A DNA stretch of 7,579 nt, from positions 1-7,579 of the forward strand of contig RFKM01000151.1 of the NCBI GenBank assembly GCA_003694465.1, read 5' to 3'. The stretch comes from Alphaproteobacteria bacterium (GTDB taxonomy: Bacteria > Pseudomonadota > Alphaproteobacteria > Rhodobacterales > Rhodobacteraceae). The notes under the pieces are model-generated. The model worked only from the letters and a program-made list of their open reading frames with translations. It was not told the origin of the DNA and searched no databases. Both the position numbers and the translations under genes were made by a program. Shown piece by piece: positions 1 to 6,274 of this stretch; positions within the stretch are counted from its first letter, which is position 1; each line of letters opens with the position of its first letter.

Positions 1-574
1 CCTTCTCCAGCACGTCCGCAGCCTCTTCGCGGCGCACCACGCAGACCCCGTCATCGTCGGCCACGATCACGTCGCCCGGCCGCACCATCGCCCCGGCGCA
101 GACCACCGGAACGTTGACGCTGCCCAGCGTTTCCTTGACGGTGCCCTGCGCGCAGATCGCCTTCGACCAGACCGGAAAGCCCATCGCCTTCAGCTCCGCC
201 ACGTCGCGCACCCCGGCGTCGATCACCAGCCCCCGGCAGCCCCGCGCCATGGCCGAGGTCGCCAGCAGGTCGCCGAAATAGCCGGCATCCGAGGGCGAGA
301 TCGTGCCCAGAACCATGATGTCGCCGGCCCGCAGCTGCTCGATGGCCACATGCACCATCCAGTTGTCCATCGGCGGGGCAAGGATCGTCACCGCCGAACC
401 GGCCACCCGCGCCCCGGGCCAGATCGGCCGCAGGGCGCTGCCCAGAAGCCCCTTGCGCCCCTGCGCCTCGTGCACCGTGGCCACCCCGAGCTCGGCGAGC
501 CCGTCGATCACCTCCGGCGCCGCCCGGGCGACCTCGGTCACCACGAGCCCCGTCTCACCCGGCTGCACGCTCAT
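1..574 (-). CDS. ligK: 4-carboxy-4-hydroxy-2-oxoadipate aldolase (RraA-like fold), C-terminus cut by window edge
   Basis: Class II metal-dependent pyruvate aldolase (HMG/CHA aldolase, EC 4.1.3.17). It splits 4-carboxy-4-hydroxy-2-oxoadipate into pyruvate and oxaloacetate, the last step of the protocatechuate 4,5-cleavage and gallate pathways, in the cytoplasm. The 191 complete codons visible read as a continuous RraA-like protein. The metal/substrate motif D-X20-R-D of this family is present as D102, R123 and D124, within GDLLATSA and DAGVRD. These numbers match those I recall for the characterised Pseudomonas putida enzyme. VHEAQGRKG (residues 34-42) and APPMDNW (66-72) also look like the family. 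Members have roughly 225-240 residues, so about 35-50 are missing beyond position 1. The start is fixed by ATGA coupling with galB and by GGAGG (582-586) 7 bases upstream, inside galB. The alternative is a generic RraA-like protein, but the galB partner makes the aldolase call likely. Synonyms: galC, proA. Confidence 0.9.
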   Translation of the reverse strand, partial: MSVQPGETGLVVTEVARAAPEVIDGLAELGVATVHEAQGRKGLLGSALRPIWPGARVAGSAVTILAPPMDNWMVHVAIEQLRAGDIMVLGTISPSDAGYFGDLLATSAMARGCRGLVIDAGVRDVAELKAMGFPVWSKAICAQGTVKETLGSVNVPVVCAGAMVRPGDVIVADDDGVCVVRREEAADVLEK

Positions 575-1308
575 TCCAGTTCCTCCACGCAGCGCGGAAA
601 CACCGCCTCGAACCCCTCGGCATGGGTCGCCGGCTTGCCCCCCGCCTGACCGCCGGAATTGCGCCGGTAATGGTTGGCCCGGTTCTCGGCCACGTTCCGG
701 TAGAAATTCCACAGGTGCTCCTGCCCCTGCATGCACTGGATCGCCGCCCATTTCCTGTCCCAGACCGATGAGATGTCGAGAAAGACGTTCGGCTTCCAGC
801 CCATCTGCTCGGTCTGGTGCGGCTCGAAAAGATAGAGCTGCGGCGCGCCCAGCACCTTCTGCCCCGGCTTGTGCCCCCAGGCCTGCGCGATCATCCGGCA
901 CTCGAGCACGAAATCGGTCGTGCGCATGTGGTCGGTGTTGTAGGGGTCCCATTTCGAATGCGACATCATCCAGCGCGGCTGCACCTCGCGGATCACGTCG
1001 ACCATGCGCTCGCGGGTCTCGGCGCCGAGGTCGAGCGGATAATCCCCGACGTCGAAAAACCGGATATCGGAAACGCCCAGCGCCGCGGCGGCAGCCTCGG
1101 CCTCGGCCCGCCGCGCGGCCTTCACCCGCTCGAGCGTCATCCCGCCCTGTTTCCACAGCTTCGCGCTCTCCCCGCGCTCGCCGTAGCTCAGGCAAACCAC
1201 CGTCACCTCGTAGCCGCGGGCGGCATGAAGGGCGATCGCCCCGCCCGCCCGCCAGACGAAATCGGCGCTGTGGGCCGAAACCACAAGGGCTGTCTTCCGT
1301 TCCGCCAT
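571..1308 (-). CDS. galB: 4-oxalomesaconate hydratase, GalB type (PIG-L/LmbE family)
   Basis: Hydrates 4-oxalomesaconate to 4-carboxy-4-hydroxy-2-oxoadipate (EC 4.2.1.83), the step just before the aldolase encoded next. The protein has 245 residues, a normal size for GalB. It has the PIG-L/LmbE zinc-site layout: AHSAD at residues 12-16 (H13, D16 as the AHxxD ligands) followed by AGG, then SHSKWDP (116-122) and TDHMRT (125-130) with H127 as the likely third ligand. The family's usual AHPDD is changed to AHSAD, which I recall as typical of GalB proteins. The C-terminal [12 protein letters not shown] segment (205-216) and the tail also look GalB-like. LigJ, the hydratase of Sphingobium, belongs to an unrelated amidohydrolase family, so this is not LigJ. 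An in-frame ATG at 1401 would add 31 residues of low-complexity Arg/Ala/Gly sequence; 1308 is preferred because CAGGAG precedes it and the conserved fold begins at [14 protein letters not shown]. It is the first gene of a minus-strand operon with ligK (4-base overlap) and has a LysR-type operator about 112 bases upstream. Confidence 0.9.
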   Translation of the reverse strand: MAERKTALVVSAHSADFVWRAGGAIALHAARGYEVTVVCLSYGERGESAKLWKQGGMTLERVKAARRAEAEAAAAALGVSDIRFFDVGDYPLDLGAETRERMVDVIREVQPRWMMSHSKWDPYNTDHMRTTDFVLECRMIAQAWGHKPGQKVLGAPQLYLFEPHQTEQMGWKPNVFLDISSVWDRKWAAIQCMQGQEHLWNFYRNVAENRANHYRRNSGGQAGGKPATHAEGFEAVFPRCVEELE

Positions 1309-1312
1309 CGCG

Positions 1313-1317
1313 CTCCT
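1313..1317 (-). promoter_or_regulatory. Ribosome binding site of galB
   Basis: AGGAG on the minus strand, 4 bases before the ATG at 1308. It decides the galB start against the upstream in-frame ATG at 1401. Confidence 0.65.
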
Positions 1318-1401
1318 GTTCCTCTCACCTGCCGCGTCAGCTGCGCCCCGCCCGGAGGCCGGCGCCCTTCCCGAATAGGGCCGGGCCGGCGCGATGGCCA
1401 T

Positions 1402-1437
1402 TTGATTTGCCCGCCACTCTCATAGATAATTGCTATA
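1402..1437 (+). promoter_or_regulatory. Predicted sigma-70 type promoter of the lysR gene, giving a leaderless message
   Basis: TTGATT (1402-1407) and GATAAT (1425-1430) are separated by exactly 17 bases and match the -35 and -10 consensus at 4 of 6 and 5 of 6 positions. Six bases after the -10 hexamer the expected first transcribed base is the A of the ATG at 1437. No Shine-Dalgarno sequence precedes that ATG, which fits a leaderless transcript, a form common in alphaproteobacteria. The promoter is embedded in operator copy 1. Confidence 0.5.
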
Positions 1438-1440
1438 TGG
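1404..1440 (-). promoter_or_regulatory. Predicted LysR-type operator upstream of galB (copy 1)
   Basis: Read on the minus strand, towards galB, the 20-bp box is CCATATAGCAATTATCTATG (1440 to 1421). After 9 further bases comes GGCAAATC (1411 to 1404). The plus strand of the box contains ATAG-N7-CTAT, a short inverted repeat of the T-N11-A form recognised by LysR-family regulators. A second copy lies upstream of ligC with 16 of 20 box positions identical, the identical octamer at the identical distance, and the same orientation towards its gene. The box is AT-rich in a GC-rich window and sits in the galB/lysR divergent gap. It covers the putative -10 and start codon of lysR, so binding should repress lysR, and it is placed to activate galB. 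Binding itself is inference. Confidence 0.72.
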
Positions 1441-2723
1441 CGGCCGATCCGACGCATTCCGAAAAACGGCAAGTGACTGATTATCAAGTCTTCCTGCCAA
1501 ATCTTCGCCATCTGCGCGTGCTTGTGGAAGTGGCCCGTGCCCACGGGATCAGCGCCGCGGCCGAGCGCGTTCACCTCTCGCAACCGGCGGTGACACAGGC
1601 GATTTCCGGGCTTGAACGCAGCTTCGGCGCGCGGCTTTTCGAGCGCCGGCGCGATGGCATGTTCCCCACCCCCGAGGGCGAAATGCTCGCCCGCCGCGTC
1701 GGGCGGATGCTCGCGGTGCTCGGAGAAGGCGCCGCCCGCGCCGCGCGCCTTGCCGGCCGGCGCGCCGAGCGGGCCTCGCCCGGCTTCGAGGCCCATCTCA
1801 CCGCCACCCAGCTGCGCGCCCTCGTCGCCATCGCCGAGGCCGGCAGCTTCAGCCTCGCTGCCCGCCGCCTCGGCCTGTCGCAACCCTCGGTGCACCGCGC
1901 CGGGCGCGATCTCGAGCGCCTGAGCGGCCTCGGCCTCTTTGCCCCCGCCCGCAGCGGGGTGGACCTCACCCCCGCCGGCGAGGCCCTCGCCCGCGCCGCC
2001 CGCCTTGCCATGGCCGAGCTGCGTCAGGCCGAGGACGACCTCACCCGCCTCGCCGGGCACGACAGCACCCGCATCGCCGTCGGCTCGATGCCGCTTTCGC
2101 GCACCGCCCTGCTGCCGATGGCGATCGAGGCCACGCTTGGGGAGGCGCCCCGCGCCCGCATTCGGCTGGTCGACGCCCCCTATGGCGAACTCCTGCGCGC
2201 CCTGCGCGACGGCGCCCTCGACGTGCTCATCGGCGCCCTGCGCGAGCCGCCCCCTGCTGAGGACATCGTGCAGGAACGGCTGTTCGACGACGGGCTGGCG
2301 ATCATGGCCGGCCCGTCTCACCCCCTCGCCGGCGCCCGTGGCCTCGCCCTCGAAGACACCCTTGCCTTCCCCTGGATCGCGCCGCCCAAAGACAGCCCCA
2401 CCGGGCGCTACCTCTACCGCCTGCTCGACATCGGCGCCCGGCCCGAAACCCCGGTGCGGGTGGTCACCTCCTCGATGGTTCTGGTGCGCGGCCTGCTGGC
2501 CCGGGGCGACTTTCTCACCATCCTTTCGCCGCGTCAGGCGGCCACCGAGATCGAGCGCGGCGCGATGGTCCCGCTCGACATCGCCCTGCCGGGGTCGGCA
2601 CGCCCCATCGGCCTGACCACGCGCGCTGGCTGGGAGCCGACCCGAACCCAGGCGCGGTTTCTGGACCATCTGCGCCGCGCCGCCGGGGCGCTCGCCGCCC
2701 CGCCCTATAGCAACAATCAATGA
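1437..2723 (+). CDS. LysR-family transcriptional regulator with two tandem winged-helix DNA-binding domains
   Basis: Probable regulator of the flanking aromatic-catabolism genes. The protein has 428 residues, against about 300 for ordinary LysR proteins. The excess is a second DNA-binding domain. Domain 1 spans about residues 24-95 (HLRVLVEVARAHG, recognition segment LSQPAVTQAI at 47-56, PTPEGE at 77-82). Domain 2 spans about 124-195 (QLRALVAIAEAG, LSQPSVHRAG at 147-156, LTPAGE at 177-182). The two align without gaps at an offset of exactly 100. A LysR effector-binding domain follows (about 211-415, beginning TRIAVGSMPLSRTALLPMA). The ATG at 1437 has no Shine-Dalgarno sequence but sits at the predicted transcription start. 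An in-frame GTG at 1473 is an alternative that would leave both domains intact. The gene is divergent from galB and 120 bases upstream of ligC. Its last codons and stop lie inside operator copy 2. The inducer is unknown; a pathway intermediate is likely by analogy with other LysR regulators. Confidence 0.88.
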   Translation: MAADPTHSEKRQVTDYQVFLPNLRHLRVLVEVARAHGISAAAERVHLSQPAVTQAISGLERSFGARLFERRRDGMFPTPEGEMLARRVGRMLAVLGEGAARAARLAGRRAERASPGFEAHLTATQLRALVAIAEAGSFSLAARRLGLSQPSVHRAGRDLERLSGLGLFAPARSGVDLTPAGEALARAARLAMAELRQAEDDLTRLAGHDSTRIAVGSMPLSRTALLPMAIEATLGEAPRARIRLVDAPYGELLRALRDGALDVLIGALREPPPAEDIVQERLFDDGLAIMAGPSHPLAGARGLALEDTLAFPWIAPPKDSPTGRYLYRLLDIGARPETPVRVVTSSMVLVRGLLARGDFLTILSPRQAATEIERGAMVPLDIALPGSARPIGLTTRAGWEPTRTQARFLDHLRRAAGALAAPPYSNNQ

Positions 2724-2739
2724 CGGCGCGCGGCAAATC
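2703..2739 (+). promoter_or_regulatory. Predicted LysR-type operator upstream of ligC (copy 2)
   Basis: The box CCCTATAGCAACAATCAATG (2703-2722) is followed by 9 bases and then GGCAAATC (2732-2739). It repeats operator copy 1 in the same orientation relative to the downstream gene. It contains T-N11-A in the form ATAG-N7-CAAT. It ends 121 bases before the ligC start, compared with 112 for galB. It overlaps the last codons (PYSNNQ) and stop of the lysR gene, where the sequence becomes conspicuously AT-rich. No convincing -35/-10 pair for ligC could be picked between 2723 and 2843. Confidence 0.7.
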
Positions 2740-2752
2740 GCTTTCCCCTTGC

Positions 2753-2778
2753 CGGGCCGAGGCCGTAAACCCGGCCCG
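2753..2778 (+). other. Hairpin in the lysR-ligC gap
   Basis: CGGGCCG (2753-2759) pairs perfectly with CGGCCCG (2772-2778) across a 12-base loop. No T-run follows, so it is a weak candidate for a terminator of lysR; it may instead be a structured leader of ligC or chance in GC-rich sequence. Confidence 0.3.
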
Positions 2779-2830
2779 AACCCTTCATGACCTTCGCGCG
2801 CCGCCCCGCGGGCCGCGGCGCCCCAGCGGA

Positions 2831-2835
2831 AAGGA
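2831..2835 (+). promoter_or_regulatory. Ribosome binding site of ligC
   Basis: AAGGA lies 8 bases before the ATG at 2844. It decides that start against an in-frame ATG at 2787, which has no such site and would add a 19-residue Arg/Pro-rich leader. Confidence 0.65.
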
Positions 2836-2843
2836 AGACCGAC

Positions 2844-3791
2844 ATGCGGATCTGCGTTGCCGGCGCCTATGGCGCCTTTGGCCTCAAGCATCTCGACGCG
2901 CTTGCGAATATCGAGGAGGTGGAGGTGACCTCGGTGATGGGTCCGAACCGAGAGCGGATCGAGGCCCTCGCCGCCGAGCGCGGCATCGGCCATGCCGCGA
3001 CTGCGCTGGAAGACTGCCTCGCGCGCGACGATGTCGATGCGGTGATCCTCTCGACCCCGACCCAGCTTCACGCCGCCCAGGCCATCGCCTGCCTCGAGGC
3101 CGGAAAGCATGTGCTGGTCGAAATTCCGATGGCCGACAATCTCGCCGATTCGCGCCGCCTCGTGGAGAAGCAGAAGCAGACCGGCCTCGTCGCCATGGCC
3201 GGGCAGGTGCGCCGCTTCAACCCCTCGCACCAGTGGATTCACAACCGGATCGTCGCCGGCGAGCTGAAGATCCAGCAGATGGACGTGCAGACCTATTTCT
3301 TCCGCCGCACCAACACCAATGCCAAGGGCGAGCCGCGCAGCTGGACCGACCATCTGCTCTGGCACCACGCCTGCCACACGGTCGACCTGTTCCAGTATCA
3401 GACCGGCGAGACCGTTTCCGAGGCCTGCGGCCTCGAAGGCCCGCACCACCCGGAACTCGGCATCGCCATGGACATGTCGATCGGGATGAAGACGCCCTCG
3501 GGCGCGCTGTGCACGCTGAGCCTGTCGTTCAACAACGACGGCCCCCTCGGCACCTTCTTCCGCTACATCTGCGACAACGGCACCTATGTCGCCCGCTATG
3601 ACGACCTGTTCGACGGCTACGACCGGCCGATCGACCTCTCCGGCGTGGCGGTGTCGAACAACGGCATCGAGCTGATCGACCGCGAATTCGTCTCGGCGAT
3701 CCGCGAGGGGCGCGAGCCCAATGCCTCGGTGGCGCAGGTGCTGCCGGCGATGGAAACCCTCGACCGGATCGAACGCAGCTTCAGCCGCTGA
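2844..3791 (+). CDS. ligC: 4-carboxy-2-hydroxymuconate-6-semialdehyde dehydrogenase (Gfo/Idh/MocA family)
   Basis: NAD(P)-dependent enzyme (EC 1.1.1.312) that oxidises the protocatechuate 4,5-cleavage product, in its cyclic hemiacetal form, to 2-pyrone-4,6-dicarboxylate in the cytoplasm. The protein has 315 residues, the usual LigC size. The N-terminal Rossmann domain (about 1-120) carries GAYGAFG at residues 7-13. GKHVLVEIP (87-95) has EIP where most Gfo/Idh proteins have EKP, which I recall LigC also having. The C-terminal domain holds RRFNPSHQWIHN (123-134), MDVQTYFFRR (146-155), RSWTDHLLWHHACHTVDLF (165-183) with candidate catalytic histidines H174, H175 and H178, and LSLSFNNDGPLGTFFRY (225-241). 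From memory these segments closely match the Sphingobium SYK-6 protein. It is the only gene on its strand between lysR and a strong terminator, and has its own predicted operator. An unrelated oxidoreductase of the same family is unlikely given the galB-ligK neighbours. Confidence 0.92.
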   Translation: MRICVAGAYGAFGLKHLDALANIEEVEVTSVMGPNRERIEALAAERGIGHAATALEDCLARDDVDAVILSTPTQLHAAQAIACLEAGKHVLVEIPMADNLADSRRLVEKQKQTGLVAMAGQVRRFNPSHQWIHNRIVAGELKIQQMDVQTYFFRRTNTNAKGEPRSWTDHLLWHHACHTVDLFQYQTGETVSEACGLEGPHHPELGIAMDMSIGMKTPSGALCTLSLSFNNDGPLGTFFRYICDNGTYVARYDDLFDGYDRPIDLSGVAVSNNGIELIDREFVSAIREGREPNASVAQVLPAMETLDRIERSFSR

Positions 3792-3792
3792 C

Positions 3793-3807
3793 GCCCCGGC
3801 GCGGGGC
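3793..3807 (-). terminator. Small GC hairpin in the convergent gap, possible end of the transporter transcript
   Basis: GCCCCG (3793-3798) pairs with CGGGGC (3802-3807) across a 3-base loop. It lies about 50 bases beyond the stop of the permease gene coming from the right. There is no T-run on the minus strand, so a terminator role is uncertain. Confidence 0.3.
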
Positions 3808-3810
3808 GAT

Positions 3811-3844
3811 GGGGCGGGGGCGCGGCGCCCCCTGCCCCCGTTTT
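3811..3844 (+). terminator. Intrinsic terminator after ligC
   Basis: A very strong hairpin: GGGGC (3811-3815) and GGGGGCG (3816-3822) pair with CGCCCCC (3826-3832) and GCCCC (3834-3838). The loop is CGG and a single T (3833) is bulged. CG and TTTT (3841-3844) follow. It lies 20 bases after the ligC stop, in the 63-base gap between convergent genes, and should stop ligC transcription before it opposes the transporter operon. Confidence 0.7.
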
Positions 3845-3854
3845 CCGGCCCCGC

Positions 3855-5126
3855 CTATTCCTTGGTGTAGGGCTGGCCGTCCGCCGCCGGCGGGCGCGAT
3901 TTCCCGATCAGCCCGGCCACGACGATGATCGTCGCGATATAGGGTGCCATGCCGAGAAACTCCGAGGGAATCGGGGTGTTGAGCAGCGCCAGCTTCTGCT
4001 GGATCGAATCGGCAAAGCCGAAGATCAGCGCCGCCGAAAGCGCCCCGACCGGATGCCAGCGCCCGAAGATCATCGCCGCGAGGCCGATGAAGCCGCGCCC
4101 GCCGGTCATGTTCTCGTCGAAGCGCCCGACCGAGCCGAGGGTGAACCACGCCCCGCCGAACCCCGCCACCATCCCGGCCAGGGTCACGTGCAAGTAGCGC
4201 GTCCGGTAGACGTCGACGCCCAGCGTATCGGCGGCCCGGGGGTGTTCGCCCACCGCCCGGGCCCGCAGCCCGCCCTTGGTATGGAACAGGTAATAGGTGG
4301 CGATGGCCACGAGGATCAGCGCGCCATAGACGAAGAGGTTCTGGTTGAACAGCATCGGCCCGATCACCGGGATGTCGCCCAGCACCGGGATCTTCCAGGC
4401 CCGGAAGACCTTGGCATTGTTCATCCAGCGGGCATCGGCAAAGACCTGGCTCGAGACATAGCTCGTCACCCCGAGCACGAAGAGGTTGATCACCACCCCG
4501 GCGATGATCTGGTCCATCCGGTAGGTCACCACCAGCGCCGCGAGGATCAGCCCGAACATGCCGCCCACGGCGACGGCGGCGGCAAGGCCGACCCAGCTGC
4601 CCAGCAACGAGCCCACCAGCGCGCCGGTGAAGGCGCCGGCCAGCAGCATCCCCTCGATGGCGATGTTGACCACCGCCACCCGTTCCGACAGCACCCCCGC
4701 GAGGCCGCCCAGCGCGATCGGCACCGCGCGCACCATCGTCGCCTGCAGCATCCCGGTGAGCGAAAAGCTCTTGCCCGCCGTCGCCCAGACGAGAAAGGCC
4801 ATGACGACGATCGCCAGCCCGATGCCGAGCGAAAGCGCCGTCCAGCGCACGCCCCCGCGCAGGAACTGCCGCACCCCAAGAAAGGCCAGCACTGCCGCCA
4901 CCAGCAGGTTGAAATCGCCCGGCACCACGAGGTCGGGCAGGACGATGGCATCGCGCGGGCGCGAGAGCTTGAAGGTCGCCACCTCGCCATGGCCGACGTT
5001 GAGCACGAAGAGCACCAGCAGCGCCAGCCCGATGAGCAGCGTTCCGGCCACCCGCGCCTGTCGGGCCCGGCGCGAGGCCTCGGCCACCGCCCCGGCGGAT
5101 TTGTGTTCGGCGGTCACGGCACTCAT
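3855..5126 (-). CDS. ABC transporter permease, BMP/nucleoside-uptake type (YufQ/BmpG-like)
   Basis: Inner-membrane permease of an ABC importer, probably paired with the permease encoded just upstream. The protein has 423 residues. The family core begins near residue 125 (MLQATMVRAVPIALGGLAG), followed by the signature LSERVAVVNIAIEGM (146-160). Membrane segments continue to about residue 407 (PYIATIIVVAGLIGK). GEHPRAADTLGVDVYRTRY (293-311) is the cytoplasmic coupling region expected to touch the ATPase. About 120 residues precede the core, with roughly three further hydrophobic stretches (near 28-43, 74-88 and 97-117); YufQ-like proteins of about 320 residues, as I recall them, lack these. 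The start at 5126 rests on the ATGA overlap with the upstream permease and on GGAGGG (5135-5140) 8 bases before it. Nucleosides or purines are the usual substrates of this class, but the substrate here cannot be read from the sequence. Confidence 0.85.
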   Translation of the reverse strand: MSAVTAEHKSAGAVAEASRRARQARVAGTLLIGLALLVLFVLNVGHGEVATFKLSRPRDAIVLPDLVVPGDFNLLVAAVLAFLGVRQFLRGGVRWTALSLGIGLAIVVMAFLVWATAGKSFSLTGMLQATMVRAVPIALGGLAGVLSERVAVVNIAIEGMLLAGAFTGALVGSLLGSWVGLAAAVAVGGMFGLILAALVVTYRMDQIIAGVVINLFVLGVTSYVSSQVFADARWMNNAKVFRAWKIPVLGDIPVIGPMLFNQNLFVYGALILVAIATYYLFHTKGGLRARAVGEHPRAADTLGVDVYRTRYLHVTLAGMVAGFGGAWFTLGSVGRFDENMTGGRGFIGLAAMIFGRWHPVGALSAALIFGFADSIQQKLALLNTPIPSEFLGMAPYIATIIVVAGLIGKSRPPAADGQPYTKE

Positions 5127-6270
5127 GCCTTTTTCCCTCCCTTGCCGCCGCGGGAAAAGCCCCACGGGAAGATCGCCCGCACCAGCAGCGGCGCGGCAAT
5201 GAACACGATGATCAGCGCCTGAATGATGCCGATCAGGTCGATCGAGACCCCGGCATCGACCTGCATCTGGCGCCCGCCGGCCTCGAGCCCGCCAAAGAGC
5301 AGCCCGGCCACCAGAATGCCCAGCGGATGCGAGCGCCCCAAGAGCGCCAGCGCGATGGCGTCAAAGCCGATCCCGGCCGAAAAGCCGGGGCTCGCGCGCC
5401 CCAGCACCCCCTGCACCTGCGCCGCCCCGGCCAGCCCGGCGAGCGCCCCGGCGGTGGCCATCGCGGCGACGATCACCAGCCCCGAGCGCATCCCGGCATA
5501 GCGCGCCGCGTCGGGGTTGGCCCCCGAGGCGCGGAAGGCAAAGCCGATCTTCGAGCGGAACAGCAGCCACCAGACGAAGGCCACCGCCAGCAGCATCAGG
5601 AAGATGCCGGCATGCAGCCTCAGGTTCGGGTCGATGTCGGTGAGCAGGCGCGGCAGCTCGCCCCCCGGCGGCACCGACTTCGAGATCGGGTCCGAGCGCC
5701 CCTCCTTCTGGATGTAGGGCTGGCGCAGGAGATATTCGAGCAGGCGGAAACTGATCAGGTTGAGCATGATCGTCGAGATCACCTCATGCGCCCCGGTCGT
5801 GGCCTTCAGGATGCCGGCGATCGAGGCATAGAGCGCCCCGACCACCGCCCCGGCCAGAAGCCCGAGCAGCATCAGCAGCGGAAACGGCAGGTTCGGGAAG
5901 GAAAAGGTGGTCACCACCGCCGCCGTTCCGCCCAGCAGCAGCTGGCCCTCGGCACCGATGTTGAACAGCCCGGCCCGGAACCCGAGCCCCAGCCCCAGCC
6001 CCGCCAGCACCAGCGGAATAGAGGCGGTCAGCGTTTCCGAAATGGCGTTGAGCGAGCCGACCGAGCCGCGGGCGAGCGCCGCGAAGCTGCGCCCGATGGT
6101 CGGCAGGTCGACGCCCGTTGCCAGCATGATCAGCGCCCCGAGCACCAGCGCCGCCAGCACCGCGAAGACCGGCACGACAACAAGGTCTTCAAACTCCTCG
6201 CGCCCCCGGCTGGTGCGCTGGAGCAGCTTGCGCCCGGCCTCGTCGAGGTTTCGTTTTCCGATCGAACTGG

Positions 6271-6274
<4 letters not shown>
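5123..6274 (-). CDS. ABC transporter permease, BMP/nucleoside-uptake type (YufP/BmpF-like)
   Basis: Inner-membrane permease of the same importer, 383 residues. A charged cytoplasmic N-terminus (1-30) is followed by a first membrane segment (about 32-53). The family signature FRAGLFNIGAEGQL then spans residues 99-112. GAHEVISTIMLN (161-172) and FRASGANPDAARYAGM (247-262) match the conserved regions of YufP-type permeases; the latter is the likely coupling helix region. Further hydrophobic segments run to about 366, ending in a basic tail. The start at 6274 is supported by the 4-base overlap with the stop of the ATPase gene and by GAGGGAG (6282-6288) 7 bases upstream. It is the second of three translationally coupled genes. 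Assignment to the BMP-linked (nucleoside-type) class rather than to branched-chain amino-acid or ribose permeases rests on the two signature segments. Confidence 0.88.

Noticed and set aside
1309..1401. Longer galB start at 1401
   Set aside because: The added 31 residues are low complexity and not GalB-like; a Shine-Dalgarno sequence and the conserved fold point to 1308. The extension would also run towards the operator region.
303..1436. Upstream in-frame extension of the lysR reading frame across galB and ligK
   Set aside because: The extra 378 residues are Pro/Arg/Ser-rich antisense sequence to galB and ligK. The LysR-like sequence only starts after 1437, at the predicted promoter.
1402..1440. 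A galB promoter with fixed -35 and -10 hexamers
   Set aside because: No pair with acceptable spacing stands out on the minus strand and none is shared with the ligC copy, so only the operator is annotated.
1203..3449. A 748-codon open frame on the minus strand running antisense to lysR and into galB and ligC
   Set aside because: Composition is Gly/Ala/Arg-rich without recognisable domains. It lies opposite clear genes and is the usual stop-poor shadow frame of GC-rich DNA.
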